NCBI RefSeq assembly: GCF_964204645.1
Contig: NC_134025.1
Coordinates: 7,507,001-7,571,000 of the forward strand
Length of the DNA stretch: 64,000 nucleotides
Source: Tubulanus polymorphus
Taxonomy: Eukaryota > Nemertea > Palaeonemertea > Tubulaniformes > Tubulanidae
Direction: 5' to 3'
In this document: positions 35,011 through 58,589 of the stretch, one piece after another
Layout of the letters: each line of letters starts with the position of its first letter
Numbering within the stretch: position 1 is the stretch's first letter
Translations under genes and position numbers: made by a program
The notes under the pieces: generated by a model
What the model was told of the DNA's origin: nothing
Seen by the model: the letters and a program-made list of their open reading frames with translations, nothing else
The model's database searches: none

Positions 35011-38000
35011 CTAATTACAATTCACCTTCATTTTCTTAGCTTCATTACTCAATACTAATGTATCTGAGCCTTTTCTCTTATGGTTTGGATGCCTGAAAAG
35101 TCAAATGGACAATAGAAATAGAAAACATAATTTCTTGAAATTACTTGAGCCACAGCTCAAATCTCAAATATATTTACCTCATAACAGAAGCAGCAACTTG
35201 ATTGATGTAAAAAGAATTTGGCGTAGGCTCGTTGACCAGGAAAGCACCAATATATTCAGGTTTCAAACAGTCAATTCCAGCTTTTACAAACTCATTTACT
35301 GGAAACTAAAAGAAACAAAGTCATTATAGAAGAGATAATGGAATAAGAGTTGGGTTTTAAACCAAACATCATCAAAGACTATTTTTTAATTTACCTCAGT
35401 TTTTGATTTGGTCTCGATAAATGCATGAGTACAAGATTCTAATACATTCGGGCTTGAATACGGTGGTCTGAAATTATAGGTGGATGCAATATGGTAGAGC
35501 ACCAGGTATATGAAAATCTAAACAGTTGCCCCTTGTGATATAAACATACCTCGTTGCTAATACCGTCCCTCCACCTGCCTCTATCAGCCGTTTAAACCCA
35601 GTCACTTTATGTGGCGTACAACAGAAAACAACACTCCAACCGCAGAAAGCTCCTTCGTGATGCTGAAAACAAATTAAACGCACAACTCAACACATTCTTG
35701 ATAAGAAACAGCGGTTGAATAAACCGTTGAAAACTCACTTGTTCAACCCTCAATCTCCATCTATGAGCAGCAGATGCTAAATCAAGCGACAATTTACTGA
35801 GGCCAGTCATACCTTCTGTACTAATACTACCCCACTCATGTTCAGACTCCTACAAGTAAACAAACGCATTATAGATATAGATATAGGGAAGAGATATTGT
35901 GAAATACTGTATTATATGTATGAATGTTACTAACTTACATCGACAAAGTGACCGGCAAGCTTACACGCTTGGAAGTAAGACTTATGTAAAACCCATTTTC
36001 CAGAAGCTATAGATGCCAATACCTTTTCATTACGTGTAGGTACCTCTGAAAATTTTCAAATCATGCAAATTCATGGTGAAAGAATGGCATTTTGTGTACT
36101 ATAAATATTCTTTAAATCATTACTTACCTATAACTAGATGTGTGGATTTTGTATCAAAATGTTGCGAGTCTGAACAAATACCACCAAGCTGCTCAATTAA
36201 TGCACCATAAACTGTGCGTTCCTAAAAAAGAATCAAGTTTTGATGACTAGAAGCTAGAGAATCTATTTCTGTTCAATCAACTCTTTACGAATACCTACTT
36301 CAACAGATATTCCGGACAACAAGAAAACAGGATTGGTCTTCAATTTCATCCCTTCTTCCTCATTTAAATCGTCGCCATCGTCGATCAACTCAATAGGCTG
36401 TGGTGGTGGAATGTTAGTAGATTTAGGTCGAGGGAACGTAAGTGATGGTGGTTCTGGGGTTACTGTACGGTCTGCTTGATGGTCATTCTGTGCATCCTGT
36501 AAATTAATGATAAAATGAAATGCTGTTCTGAAGATTACAGGTAAGTCTTCCAAATAAGACTCACGATTACAATATTTCATACCAGTGGTTGGTCAATTGG
36601 TACATTATCTGCATTCGAAGGAAAAACCGGCTGAAACTGAAAATCATTAGGTTGAGTTGGATTATAAGCACGCTCTAATTCATCAGCCATCTTCTCTCTT
36701 TCTAATCTACAAAAAGATTTGAATTATCCCTATACATGTGATCTCAATAGAAACGAATGATTTTCTAGGTGATTAGTTTTGAATTTACCTGCCAGTAGGA
36801 TCGTCCCACATTACTTCTAAACTCTGTGAAGCTTCACACTGAGTGTCTGGTGGCGCAATATTTTCCACAATTTCTTCTATAAGTATATCGATTGATTTAA
36901 TCAGAAGCTAAAAACAATAATTCTACAACAAAACTACCGGGAATCGTACCTTTTGAGGTATGTTTCACAAATTTGGATCGTGTTGACTTTGACTCATTAC
37001 TGACATTACTTTCATTTGACGATGAAGCATTTAACTGTCCGAACGCTACAGAGAGAAAGAATACAATGAATGGCGCATAATTCAAAATAGCACATTATAC
37101 ATTGATAAACCGGTAATAGACAATTTATAATTAAAACTTACAGTTGAGCCGCCTACTTTTCCGTCTTTCGGGTTTTTGGCCTCTGTAATTACGATCAAGA
37201 GTTTGAGTTCATGCATCAAATAGATGAAAAAGAAAAGATACTGGACGTATTAGAAATTTGCTTACTTTGTGGCATTAATAAGGTCTTCCATCTGTTTACA
37301 TAAAACTTTACTGCTCTCTGATACAGTCATAGAAGTCTCTTCTACATTCTCTTTAGTGGCATTCTGATAAAAATGAAAGGAAACAGCCTGTACAAGGTTT
37401 ACTGGTACGTTGTATCCAAATGAGATAATATGTCACGATATGTATGGTAAGCTTTATCTACCTGAATTGGCTCAGACTCTTCATTGATGTCTATGTTATT
37501 AGCACTAGGAGCAGGAGTAGCTGCAGCAGCTGGGGTACGTTCATCTTCTGATGAATTACTTTTTGAGGTCGTTTCCTCTTGGTTCGAATCGCCAGTAGTA
37601 CTGCTATTACGCACGGACCTGCGTGTGGACCGACCTGTTGGAGTCGGTGTCGAGACTGACTGTTGAAAAGTGGATGAAAATCCAAAATTAGATTAGCCTT
37701 GCATAGTTTCTCTTTATTTCAATGATTAAGTACATACTGGTTGGTACATACCAGACTCATTTTTGGATTATAATTGTGTGGAAAAAGTGCCTCCTCAACT
37801 TTAGAATTCATATCTTTACACTAAAAAATACATTTTCAAGTTGTTAAGAACTGTAACATTTTCTAATGAATCCTGGACAAGTGTTCTGGTTTCAATTTAT
37901 TTCGTGTAATAGAATTTTGCTGTGTATGTATTTTCATAAGATACATGCCAGTAATAGCCAATACGGTGATATGATGAACTTTTTCTGCTGTTTGGCTGTC

Positions 38001-41000
38001 TTATACTCTTTATCAGTTCCACGGCCCTGAAAGTCAACAGTTCATACATATAAATATACTTAACTCTTAAGTTGAGAGTTTGGCACTAGAAGCGTGTGTC
38101 ATACCTGATAAAGTAAATGAGTAACAGAGGAATCATATGTCCATCGATAGTCTGCTCCTAATGGACCAGCTATATTGTGGTATTCAGCTTGTTTAGCTTG
38201 CAGTTTCTTACTGACATAAATCACAACACCAGCAAGTGGTTTATTTAGATCGTTATCCTGTGTTTTAAGTAAATTAATACACAAAGATTGTTACAGTTCT
38301 ACGAATGAATAAAGGAGGAGTTCACACTGAGTTACAATTACTCAACTGACCTCAGAATTTCGCGTGTTTTGTTCAACATCGTCCTCAGCTCCACCAACCA
38401 GAGCCTGGTCAAGTTGTAATCCTCCTTTCGCCATATTCTCTACCCCTTTTGCTAAATTCCTACTGATCAATTCAGCAATGGGCTAAACAATTTGGGAATG
38501 AAAATCAAAAGATACAGTGTAAAAACTCATTTCCAATATCTACAAAATATACACGTACACTAGTAATGTGTTGTGTTTTATCTGCAGAGACTTACTGTAC
38601 TATTTCTTCTCTTTAGTTGTCCAGCCTGCCTTACAGCATTAACTGGAGTTTTAATAGCATCGAGGAAAGCCTAGAGAATATTTCAAGTATTTCGTTAGAT
38701 CTAGCATATATTTTTTGTGTTTACTCACAATATCCTCCACTTGGCTACATGCACTTACCGCGCAATCAAAGTTTGGTATAAATGGTTTATCGGGGTTCAG
38801 AAATTGTCCAGGTGACACTAAATTATGATTGGGTTTCGGCGTCAAAGATTCTGCGCTTGCCATCAATGCCTTCAATACAAAATATTCAATTAGTTACGAA
38901 ATTAGATATTATCCGAATGTCATCATCGTTTTTGTCATTAGTGACTTTAATAAAACATTTTTGGTCTTTTTACCTGTACTCTTTGATTAATGAGTTTAGG
39001 CGTTTTTGGTGGAATATTTAAATCTCTTGGAGATTGCAGAGGTAAACTTTCACGATCTGTTGGTATTCGATTGGTACTGGTAGGTGTAATTGCTATATTT
39101 CGCTTGTTTGATGTCGGAGTGTTAGTGGCGGAACTAGTACTGGTATTCATATCTTCTTGTTTTCATAAATAAAAAGTTTATATTCATAATTCTGTCAAAA
39201 GAACAACGAACTAAAGTCACATCAACCATGAAAATTCGATGCTCACTCGATGCTGCCGCCGCCGCTGTTGTTGTATCAACTGAATATTTATCTTCTGCTA
39301 TCTTTCTACCAGTTTTAGCACACTCATACAGCCATCTACATTGTAAAGAAAGGAGAGATTAACCTAAACAAGACATTTCGAAAAACAAAAAAAAGTTGAA
39401 TTAAATGAAATAACAATGACTTACTCTTCTCGGACAATTTGAATTTTCCATTTAACAGCAGCCTTGTATTTGCTGCTACCTATACCAGCAGGAATATTGA
39501 CCAGTAAATGAGTGCTCGCTTTCAACGCTTGCTCGCTTTTAGCTTTGTGAGCTAAATGATCTTGTACGCTGAAATAAGAAACAAACTATTGCTTGAATTG
39601 TGGCCGAAAATAGATGAAAAGAATATTGATCGGACAAACTCACCAGGCTCCTAAACTTTCAGCTATCTGGTGCAAACAATTACGAAACGATCCAACAAAA
39701 CCGCTTTAATCAGAAAGAAAATCACATTGTTAATACCAACTGATAAAGAAACTTGAAACGTTATCCATATTGCATCATCAATTTTTTATTGTAACCTGAT
39801 AGTAACAACACATCCGGTAAGAGGCTGTGCATCTGCTGCAAGTGTTAATGGTCGATACAACACATGATCATCAACTGAGAGTAATGCTTGTTCTTCAATA
39901 CATCGATCCTAAAATACAAATAAGTATTTCGTTAGATAGCCAAAACCTAGCATATATTTTTTTGCTGTTTACTCGCACATCGCACGATAACCTGTGGACC
40001 ACTGATAGACGACTGAGGGGTTAATAGGAGACTTACAATCCATGCAGTAGATACGACTTCACCAACTGTGATGTTAACAGGATAACCGAATAATGGAACC
40101 ACGGCGTAATCAACAACATGTCGTACGACTGATTGAACCAACTTTCCTGTAATCAGTAAATACTTACAATCAGTCACTTGATGTTTGACATTTTTAGATC
40201 GATAATCCTCAATATATTTAGGCTTTAATTTACCTCCCATTTCAGTAATGATTTCTTTTAGATGCTCAACATCTGTGTCTAACCCAAATAGGATGAACTC
40301 TTTGTCTTTAAACGGTAGCGCCCAGTATGTTGTTTCCATTGTATTGTCAACTATCAAAACATCAAATATGTTATAGATTATCCATGCATTCATTCATCCT
40401 GAATCATTATAGATCTTCAATCATACCTAGTTGTGAATTGTTATCCGGTACTGGAGGAGCTGTCATGTCATGATCTGGGTCATCCAACTGTCGTTCTGGG
40501 TCACCTGAAAAAGAAAATAGCAAAGCACTGATACCTGTCTGGAGAGGGATGAATGAGGTTTAGGTGACATTAACTAAAAGTGTCACTCACCTAAATACTG
40601 GCTCAAAATATCATTCATATCATCCTGATTATTTTCCAATTGGTTAGGCTTAGGAAAGGGATCTTTCTCATTTTGTTTAGGCTTGACATCCATTTTCCTA
40701 GAGATAACAAACAAACGTTTTACCACAAATTTCTCTTAATACCACATTCAAATCAGTATTTCTACCATAGTTAGAGATGATTTGATAAAAAAGAACTATT
40801 AGTTTATCGAAAAATGTTGCTCAAATAATGACTAATAAGCTATTCTTAACTGACACATGTTAAGATCATGTACCGGTACCAATACTTACTTTTTAGGTAT
40901 ATCTATTTTTTGATCAGATGTTGCTTTTTCAAAGCGGAAAGGTATCTCATCAACAGGATGTCCTTGTTGTAAACTCTCGAGCAGCCATGAAAGAGTCACT

Positions 41001-44000
41001 ACTTTGGGCCTATCAGTATAAGAATTGTGTAAATGCAAACATAAAATTGATTTTAAACATGGCAATTTCATTACTTACAGTACATTGTTACTTACTCAAA
41101 CGATTCTTTGATTATCAAATCCAAGTCTGATTGAATTCTTTCACCCATTATTACATGTGTTACACACTCATTTATATTGCTATAGCTGAAAAATGTAGAT
41201 TAGCAATTATCAACTGTTACAAAAACGAAATAACTATAAAATGATCAGTTCGAAAATATGCAACTGGTCATTTGTCTCACACACCGTGTTGCGCCTCCTA
41301 AATTGATGATTTTCTTCACTTTTTCACTGTCTTGTTGCGAGAATCCCACCACATAAATCTGTAAGCATTTAGAAAATCGTGATTTAAAGACTTATGTAAA
41401 ATGACTAAATCCGTTAGGTTAGCTGGTCAGGTAAGAACCTCAAAGTTACCTTACAGCCATCAAGGAACATTTCGTGGGATTGAACTTCAGGTGAATTCAG
41501 ATCAAGATTTTTCAATTCTATCAATTCTGGTTTCAGGTCAGAACTAGAGGGTCGTCGAGTAAAGCTTGTCAGAGGTTTCGCCATCTCCATTGAAGCATCT
41601 GTGGTTTCATCTATTGCAGATACTGCCGACATATTAGACGAGTCGATACAGCTGATATCCGTTAATGAGTGCAATGATGCTGAAATATATTTAAAGACAC
41701 ATTTGAAAAATATGATAAGTTTTTACCACAGGACAGGCCACTAATTCCAGCAGGAACAAATGATATCAATACCTCTATCCTTAGTAGGTGTAGAGGTAGC
41801 TTTCGATTTGTCAGGACCAACAGTATACAGTGTTTCATCCAAACGATAACCTCGCTCAACTGAATCGTGTAACCACTGTGGACTTACGATCAGTATACCT
41901 TTCCATTTAACAGCAAAAGTATATTTTTTACCTAAAATGTAATATTCCGGACATGATAACTGAAAAAAGATTTCTATTGACGGAAAATTTCAAATCTTTG
42001 TCATCAATTTACCACGCGGTTCTGATGTAACAAGGTGCGTGCATTCTTTGGCTATCATCTGACCTGAGAAACGTCCACCTAAAAAGAATTCAAGATGATT
42101 TTTCCTTATTTATAGGGTTCAAATTCTATTTGGGGTGATTGTACAAAATAAGCATGATTAAGGGGAGATTGACCATAAATGATATATTTTGAATAATTTC
42201 GTTAATAAAAGTTTCATCATTCTAAAAAAAATTTTATATGGAAAATTCGAATTTTTTTGTTAAAAAACACTGACCTGGGGCATTTAAAGCAGGGTTAACG
42301 CTAGTTTTTTAATGTACACTTACCAGCATCTTCAATCAACAGCTTATACCGCGCTCTTTCACTTAGGTCAAATCCTGATAATGTTATCACGGCCTTGTAA
42401 AAGACAGGAGTTCTAAGATGGGAGAATTGTTCCTCAGTTGCTGCACATATGCGTTTTTGTGATTCTTTCCAGACAGCGTCAATCCATTCAGGCAACATTA
42501 TAGGCACACCCATCTGGCCAGCAACCTAAAAATAAAAATAAATTACAATAAAACCCTGCTAGGGCACGTGAATGATCTACCACCAGGTCTATACCTAGCC
42601 GACCATACCTAGTCGAACTTTTTCACTAGTTACTCAGTCTTCTTCAACTTTTCTCTTGAGTTAATCAGAAAATTAAGGGTTTTTTATCTGTGTGCATTTC
42701 GAAATCAAAGGAATAGAAAAATTTAGTGTGACTAACCAGATATTTTTGTGAGCCAGTATCTGCTGCTACGAGATGAGTCACATTGTCGTTGAATTGTTTG
42801 TCAACTTTTCCACCCATGTACTTGACTAATTTAAAACATTTGTTCTGGAAAAAACGAAAAAAAAAACTTAAATGCATATTTTCAAAGTTATTCGTTCTGG
42901 CATAATGAAGTGCAAAATAAGAACTGACTCGTTGTTCAGTGGGAACTCCTGTACAGCAAATTGTCAAGTTATTCATAGACATACAGAACACTGGATGTGG
43001 AAATCTTGGAAAACCCTAGAAAAATAAGAGAATTAAAAACAGTGAATATACAATGTAATACAACTGGGCCGGATCAAGGAAGGCCACTGTCCAGAAGAAA
43101 ATAAAAAGTATTTCATGAATGAAGCAGCCAAGTAAAAGGTTATAATACCTGTTGGTAATAATACATCGAACTAAGTGCCATAGAGGAGTAGCTTGCATGC
43201 ATTTTAAGTTGATGTACATAAGAATAGATGTTTAAACACTTAAGAGCTATACCATTTTATATTCAATATTGCCACAAGGACATAATGAAACAGGATTGGC
43301 GTTTTCACGAGGTTCTGCCCTCGGTTTTAGATTATTTTTGAGTAAATACATCCGAAAGCTTGCAATTTCTGAGAGGAGTTTATTCGTGTCAAATTGACAA
43401 GTTTTAACAATCTGTCATGATGAAAAGGGCAACCTCAACGGGAAGGAAAGGGTCCGAACCACCGAGATCACCACCTAAATCCACCCCTGTATAAAACGAG
43501 GACATATCTCCAACAAACTTACCACACCAAGCTGAAAGCAGTTAATTGCACAGAATGGTCCATATATCCTAAAAATAATAATATGAATAATATGAAATCA
43601 TATTTTTCACAAGGCAAAATCAGTTCCAATAAAAATGGATGAAGAATTTACCGATTTTTAGTCGATTCTAAATGCTGGAATTCAGGAGTTGAAAAATCAT
43701 TTACAAACATTGTAACTCGTGATTTTTTCTCTTTGATCGCATAACATTCATCTTTACTAATCCAAATTGGTGAAGTCTCTGCCCCCAAAATCTACAATAG
43801 AGAATCCTCAAAAATAAAAAGTGCCTTTTGTGAATGAATGACTATAGGCCTACACTACCCCACACAGTCAGTCACAATGATCTTATCTCCGATCTAATAT
43901 CATACCTAGTCTGAATACCAGACAATCTTGGGCTATCCCTAGATCCATACACGTGAGTTTTGGGAATGATGACCATTATTACAATCGCACATACCTTGAA

Positions 44001-44078
44001 TGCCTGAAGCAAAGGCTGCGGTATTGATTTTTCATCACCATCCGGCACCGGTTTCAGGAAATAAACTGCCAAATTCAT
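35011..44078 (-). CDS. TOPBP1: DNA topoisomerase II-binding protein 1 (TOPBP1) homologue, multi-BRCT checkpoint scaffold
   Basis: About thirty exons, ATG at 44078 and stop at 35011-35013. N-terminal exons give [10 protein letters not shown], then [13 protein letters not shown], the BRCT block [20 protein letters not shown] with [34 protein letters not shown] with [10 protein letters not shown], and later [13 protein letters not shown]. These are the tandem BRCT domains 0-5 that bind phosphorylated RAD9, Treslin and others. A middle exon near 36800 reads [12 protein letters not shown], the Trp-containing core expected of the ATR-activating domain. C-terminal exons carry the BRCT7/8 pair ([29 protein letters not shown]) and end with a basic [18 protein letters not shown] tail. 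The role is DNA-replication initiation and ATR checkpoint signalling. Exact exon borders in the low-complexity region 37400-38900 are less certain. Confidence 0.92.
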
Positions 44079-44875
44079 TTTCACCTAAAAATATACAAGC
44101 ATTTAAGGAATATGTATCGTAAGTACTTTTCACCTCACTTCTTCTTTCTGTAGCTTACTACCAATGCCCCCTACTTAAACTACCGCACCGGACGGGACCT
44201 ACGTTATTAACAGGCGATCAATTGGGAATGAAATGTCTTTTTTATACTTTTTGAATTTCTCTCCGGATGTCAATGATTGGTCAGTGGGTGGTGTAATGGG
44301 TGGTGTGACAGCAGGTGTGGTAGACTTTCCATAAAAAGAAATTTTTCATTCACTATTTTCAAAACCTGGCCCTCTCATCTGGACCTGTCTCACTCTCAGT
44401 CTCAGTGTCTGGCTCTGCGCCCCTGACCTGTGGCTGTGCGCCTGTTTTAAAGTTTACGACAATTGAAAACCACCAAATTAGGGCATTGGGCGCTGGTCGC
44501 ATGTTCAAATTTTGTCGAAAGAAAGGATATATTATGATATACCTTCGCATTGTCATTCAGTTTCGTCAATTATTGTTTGATATTGTTTTTTTTATCGCGA
44601 TTTGATTTTCGCCCCAGCGGATGTAAGAAAGTGCCCTCTACTGGGAAGAAGTTTACTCGCCTTCCAAAACAGTCAAATTCAATTAACTCTGTATATTGCA
44701 TAGAGACCATCTTCATATTGAAATTGTCAAACTATTTTTATCAGATAGATAACAGAAATGATTTGAAATACGAATTAGGAAGTTATTATCAGCAAGCCTA
44801 TTTCATAAGCCGGAGATGAAAACTCGCGTGCCAGGGCAAGTTTGCCGCCGATTGCTTAACGACGAAACTAACAAG
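44079..44875. promoter_or_regulatory. Divergent upstream region of TOPBP1 and DPY30
   Basis: About 800 bp between two head-to-head start codons. It contains a pyrimidine/GC-rich patch (about 44360-44450, TCTCACTCTCAGTCTCAGTG) and short open frames that I regard as chance. Untranslated first exons for either gene could lie here. No TATA box was picked out. Confidence 0.4.
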
Positions 44876-46037
44876 ATGGCGGATGGTAATCTTTTTCTAA
44901 TATCTAACAGTTTCCCCCTTATTTTAACGGGGATAATCTCATTCGCCTGTAAAGATGTTTTTCGTTTGAATAATCGGGTCGTTGGTAGATATTGTCCTAA
45001 GCAATGATCTTGCTAAAACGTCGCATATATTCGCTATAAAATCAGAGACTGGTTGAAAATATAAAATTAAAAACAATCACAATCACGTCACTATATTTAC
45101 TAACCACTGTAACTGATTGATTGTAATCTTAAGTTTAAAGTGGCCGTAGTAAAACGTTAGAGCGTTTACGTTCAAGTTGTATGGCTTCATTGAATTATGT
45201 ATCATTAAGTAATTGTCTATTAATCATATATTTACATTTTAGGCCGGGCTCTGGCTGCTCAATAAAATCTTATAAGTGAGGCCTGATTAAACTTTTCTTC
45301 GTGTTCTATTTCAGATCAGCCAGCAGCTGCTGCAGTTGATTTGAATGGAGGAGCTGATTCTGTTCCGAAAAATGATGCGACTACACCTGTACCACCGGCC
45401 CAACCAGCTACTGATCCACATGCAGCACATGGATTAACAGATAATGTACAGGTAATGCCTTTAGTTTAGCCATTTATTCTCAAGTAACCTGTAAATTTTT
45501 TTTTTTGATGATGATGATGAAAGGCTATAGCATATGGCTAGAGTAGAATACATCTTTTAATCACCTTTTATGATTGTTGTAACATTTTATCGTTATTAGA
45601 AAATTATAGTTGCGGAAAAAGAAGCAATGGAATCACAGACCAAAAAGCCAAAAGTGGAACTGCAGTCTCTGCCAACACGTGCTTATTTGGATCAAACAGT
45701 TGTACCAATATTATTGCAAGCGATGTCAGCATTGGCAAAGGAAAGGTAAAAAACTTTTGTTCGTAATGAATATACATCATCTGACATGATTAAGGCAAAT
45801 TATCTTGATCCGAGTAATACATGTTACGATCTGTTTCATAAAGAAAACAGTTAGAATTATATAGCTTATGTGTGATTTTTATGAATATCATGGACAAATT
45901 CAAAAGCTTGATTTCTTGGCGACAAACTTATGAAATATTGATGTTCTTCGTTATTTCTTTTTTTGTATTTCAGACCTCCAGATCCGATTGAGTATATGGC
46001 TGCATATCTGTTAAAAAACAAGAAACAGTTCGAATAA
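44876..46037 (+). CDS. DPY30: DPY30 homologue, histone H3K4 methyltransferase complex subunit
   Basis: Four coding exons. The first is only 10 nt (44876-44885, ATGGCGGATG), followed by about 45315-45451, 45600-45747 and 45974-46037; all join in frame. The N-terminus is Ala/Pro/Asp-rich and disordered. The C-terminus is the diagnostic Dpy-30 motif: [46 protein letters not shown]. It forms the dimerisation bundle that docks ASH2L in SET1/MLL complexes. The preceding [20 protein letters not shown] segment also resembles the family. AATAAA lies at 46258-46263. Length (about 118 aa) is near the usual 99 aa. Confidence 0.95.
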
Positions 46038-47091
46038 ACAGCATATTGAACAGCTTATTGGTTTAACAGACACAACGTTTGTTGTATTTCCGCTCTTACT
46101 AATGAGCTGCGTGTGCAATCATATTATATTGTTTCTAGCACATTGTACAATATTGTATGATGAAAACCTGTGTTTTTAAAACTTGTTTTGATAACACGTT
46201 CACTTATCTTGTAAAGAAAGAAATTGTTTGATATTTCATGAAATGTAACATTGAAAAAATAAAGGTTTTTAAATGTATATAGCTGTATTTCTTTTTACGT
46301 GACATATATCAATTATTGGAGTCGGTGCAGTTTTGCGAATTAATATCGGGATGGCGTCATTTAGGAAAAATTGCATGCATAGACGCGCGTTGAGTGCTAT
46401 TGACGCATGAAACGATTGCCTTTGTTTTCATATTTCGTACTGCCAATGGATAGATGCCATATGTGCGCACGAAGAGACGACTTATGTTTTTCGCAATAGA
46501 TCTGCTCAAACTACGTTAAATATTTGCTAGACCAGTCTTTAATGAAAGAAAAATAGAAACAATTTGTTCGTGTAAATCTTCAGAAATATATCTGCTTTGT
46601 TAAATGATATTATTGATATCTGAAATTCCAAACTACGAGGACGACACGTGAGTTCCTATAAAGACATGCATTCGTTAAGTAATAATTGGCCAGTGATCAA
46701 TTCAATGAAACAAAAATTCTTCTTATGGTATCTTTATTTTCGAAATCTGAATAAAATTTATTAATTACTTCTTATAAGATTAACGATTAAAATTAAACTC
46801 GCAAAAGAAACAACACATAAATCACAAATATTGACGATTTTCATCGTCCATCTATTATGGAAGATTAATCCGATGTTTTGATATGCATTCCATGATAAAT
46901 ACATGTAAAACTTCATAATCTTTTATCACACATTTAATTTCAACCATATTTAAAACGAACAATGCAGGATATGGCGAAGAAATTGGTTTCCTGAAAATAC
47001 GTATTGACATTATCATCCCAGACATTAATACATTGATCAAATAAAACATTTTAATACCGATTAAAGAATATAGTAAGTCACATATGATGCA
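46038..47091. other. Convergent 3' interval between DPY30 and XDH
   Basis: DPY30 3' UTR with AATAAA at 46258-46263. On the minus strand AATAAA at 46757-46762 is a candidate poly(A) signal for XDH. A CGCATAGACGCGCG patch lies near 46380. No gene was recognised. Confidence 0.5.
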
Positions 47092-55903
<8,812 letters not shown>

Positions 55904-57370
55904 TGTATGGTAATTACTATCCACACAGTGCCGTCACCTAAAACACAAATTTACGAAGATAGGGCTGCAAAACGTTTGCGTCCGTCCGGGCCGTCCGTTA
56001 TCTGAAGACTAAATAAGTCAACGAAACCCTGAACTCGAGTGACAACTGAAGCAAGCGTATTAAAATTAGCACTCGACTAATCCTTTTCTATTTCTCCAAG
56101 CATTATGAGCAAAAAGGACATTAATATCTCATTAACCGAAATATGCCTATGCAATCATATACACGGATCTTACATTATTTTAGTAGACTAGTCTCTATAT
56201 TTTCTGGTATACTTTCATGCTGTAAATTACGTACATAATTTGTTTAATCTCGATTAATGTTGTTATTTTGAGAATTGACATGTCTGGTTAAGTAATAATG
56301 TATGTTGAGTTGTTTGGGTTGTTGGAGTTGTTTGAACAATTAGTGTCCGTGGTTACTCCTTGTCATAACATGTCATCACTAAAATTGTATATAAGGTTTT
56401 GATTCTGACAATTAAAAAAAATGTTGAGATGTAATAGATTTATGGTAGAGAATAGAAAGAAATATGAACATTATCAACGTTTTGTCTTCTTGGTTGTCGC
56501 TGATTTAGTCAGTGATTATGATAATTTTAGTATATTTCAAATAATAGATAGATCTGTATGTAACATAACAATAAACCCGGAGTATATGATGAATCATTGT
56601 TAATATCTCATCTCACCAGTTCTGCTGAAAAAACAGAACCCGATCTTAATGAACCAAATTCAAAAAGTGCTTTGCAGTATCTGGAAATCTAATGTCAGGA
56701 TTCGAATGGCTTATGATAAACTGTATAACATAGGTAACTACATGTGTAAACATTTAGCACGATAAATATGATTTACTAAATCTTGATGTTCATATCAATA
56801 AATAAGGATTCATTATATATACGTACCTTATACCTTGTGATCTGTTGTACTGCCTATAAACTGGGCAATGCGCGATGAATTATACAAATAGATAAGAAAG
56901 TTTGGACTAATCAAAGATCGAATCAAACCTAAGAACCTTATCAGTTCAGCAAAGTTGCCTGATCAGATAATAAAGTATTTTTATCATACTATCAACTTAT
57001 CGAACCGACATGTTTTCATATTTCACTATACAAAAATATGACACATAAAGTCACCAAAATTTCAGCATACGTGATCTTGTCTCTATTCAATCAGAATACC
57101 CAAGACCAGGGATAATTTGTGGCTGCCTAAATGTACGTAACGCTATTTCGAAAAGAATTCAGTAGTAATAACGATTGAAATTTGTATCTGTTTGGATCTT
57201 TTTCCATTTAGACAAAATATCATTAAGAAGTTGATAATAATAGAAGGTGATATGATGTTTTGGATGTAATGTACAGAAATCGGTGTTAGTTAGGAATTAA
57301 TTTCATCGTCACATTGATCTAATTAGTTTTTACTCTGAATATGAAAAGTTCAGTTTTCTTAAACATGCTA
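55904..57370. other. Upstream region of XDH, no gene seen
   Basis: Holds the XDH upstream region and intergenic DNA. Open frames of about 60 codons (for example near 56421-56603) have no recognisable content. No clear promoter element was found. Confidence 0.45.
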
Positions 57371-57536
57371 CAGTAGAATCCACTTATAATTCGGATCATT
57401 TGGGACTAACAGAATTCATCCGGTTTACGAGAAATCCGGATTAGAAATAAATTTCTTGTATATTGATCGACAATTGGGTTGCAATTATTGTCTGGATATC
57501 CGCATTAAGCCGGCCCGGATTAAGCGGGTTTGTCTG
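57371..57536. mobile_element. Tigger/pogo-like MITE
   Basis: It starts CAGTAGAATCCACTTATAAT and ends with the inverse of CAGACAAACCCGCTTAATCC. TA lies on each side (57369-57370, 57537-57538). Ends of the form CAGTAGAA(C/T)C... with a TA duplication are typical of Tc1/mariner Tigger/pogo elements. The 166-bp body is too short to code. Confidence 0.65.
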
Positions 57537-58025
57537 TATAGTAACATCTTGATGAGGAGGATAGGTAGCGTGGATTTCCAGCTAAATTGCAAAATTAACT
57601 TAAATTTAAATGACTCTCTTTTTCATTTGATCGCGTGACAGAAATTCGGCGAGTGAATTGGGAGTTTTAGGCAGGCGACTGGATCTCGGAGATCGTCGTA
57701 TTTTGTAGTTATTTCATTTTCGGCGTGTGAGAAAATAAGGCGACGATCAACACAAAAACCTAAGCAGCTTCAACAGTTAAGCTCTAACCCAACAATCTAG
57801 AGGAAGAAAAGCAACGTGAAAATAACTTTAAAATTTTATTTGGCACATCTAAATTCATCTACATATGAATTGGCAAACATTCTTTAAATCATACTTTCTT
57901 ACATATTCGAATTTTATATTTCGCGGGGCATTCAATTAGATACACATATAACATTCCAAAATATAATGTCATTAGCTAAGTTCATCACTCGTTTGTGCAA
58001 ATTCCATCTATATGGCTTAGATATG

Positions 58026-58434
58026 CTGTCAAAATGAAAAATCAAATTTACCCGTCAAATTTTCATATTTTACTCGTCAAACTTTCAATTTTTTACCCGT
58101 CAAAACTAACCATCGATTTTACTCAATTCTTCATAAAATGCTCGTCAAAACTCGTATTTGACGAGTGTCGGATGTAGAAATGGCAAAACTAAATCGCTAT
58201 CGTAGATATTCTGTCAAAACAAACTATCGATTTGACGTGTCAAAATCGCTATCGTAGATATCCCGTCAAAATTAATACCTCCTATTGCCAGTAACCCGTC
58301 AAACACATCGTTTTACCAGTCATATTACGCACCAAACCACGTTTTTTGACGCATATTTTTACTGTTCCAATGTAAGTTCGACGAGTAAAATATGAAAAAA
58401 TTTGACGGGTAAATTTGTTATTTTATTTTGACAG
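58026..58434. mobile_element. MITE with about 50-bp inverted repeats (CTGTCAAAAT ends)
   Basis: The left end CTGTCAAAATGAAAAATCAA through the TTTACCCGTCAAATTTTCAT segment is inverted at the right end (58380-58434). The interior is rich in CCGTCAAA and TCGTCAAA words in both orientations and includes a duplicated AAATCGCTATCGTAGATAT segment. No clear target duplication was found. An AATAAA on the minus strand at 58422-58427 could serve the neighbouring LRR gene. Confidence 0.7.
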
Positions 58435-58589
58435 TACCGGTACATCTATGCCATAATCTCAAAACTAAATCGATGTGTACAGTAAAAGATTTTCAATTTC
58501 CCCTCACCTTATACGGCCCAACGCTATTAAATGTATTCATTATTACACAACGTTTTCTCACAATAACCATCAAGAAGTATTTCTTTTCA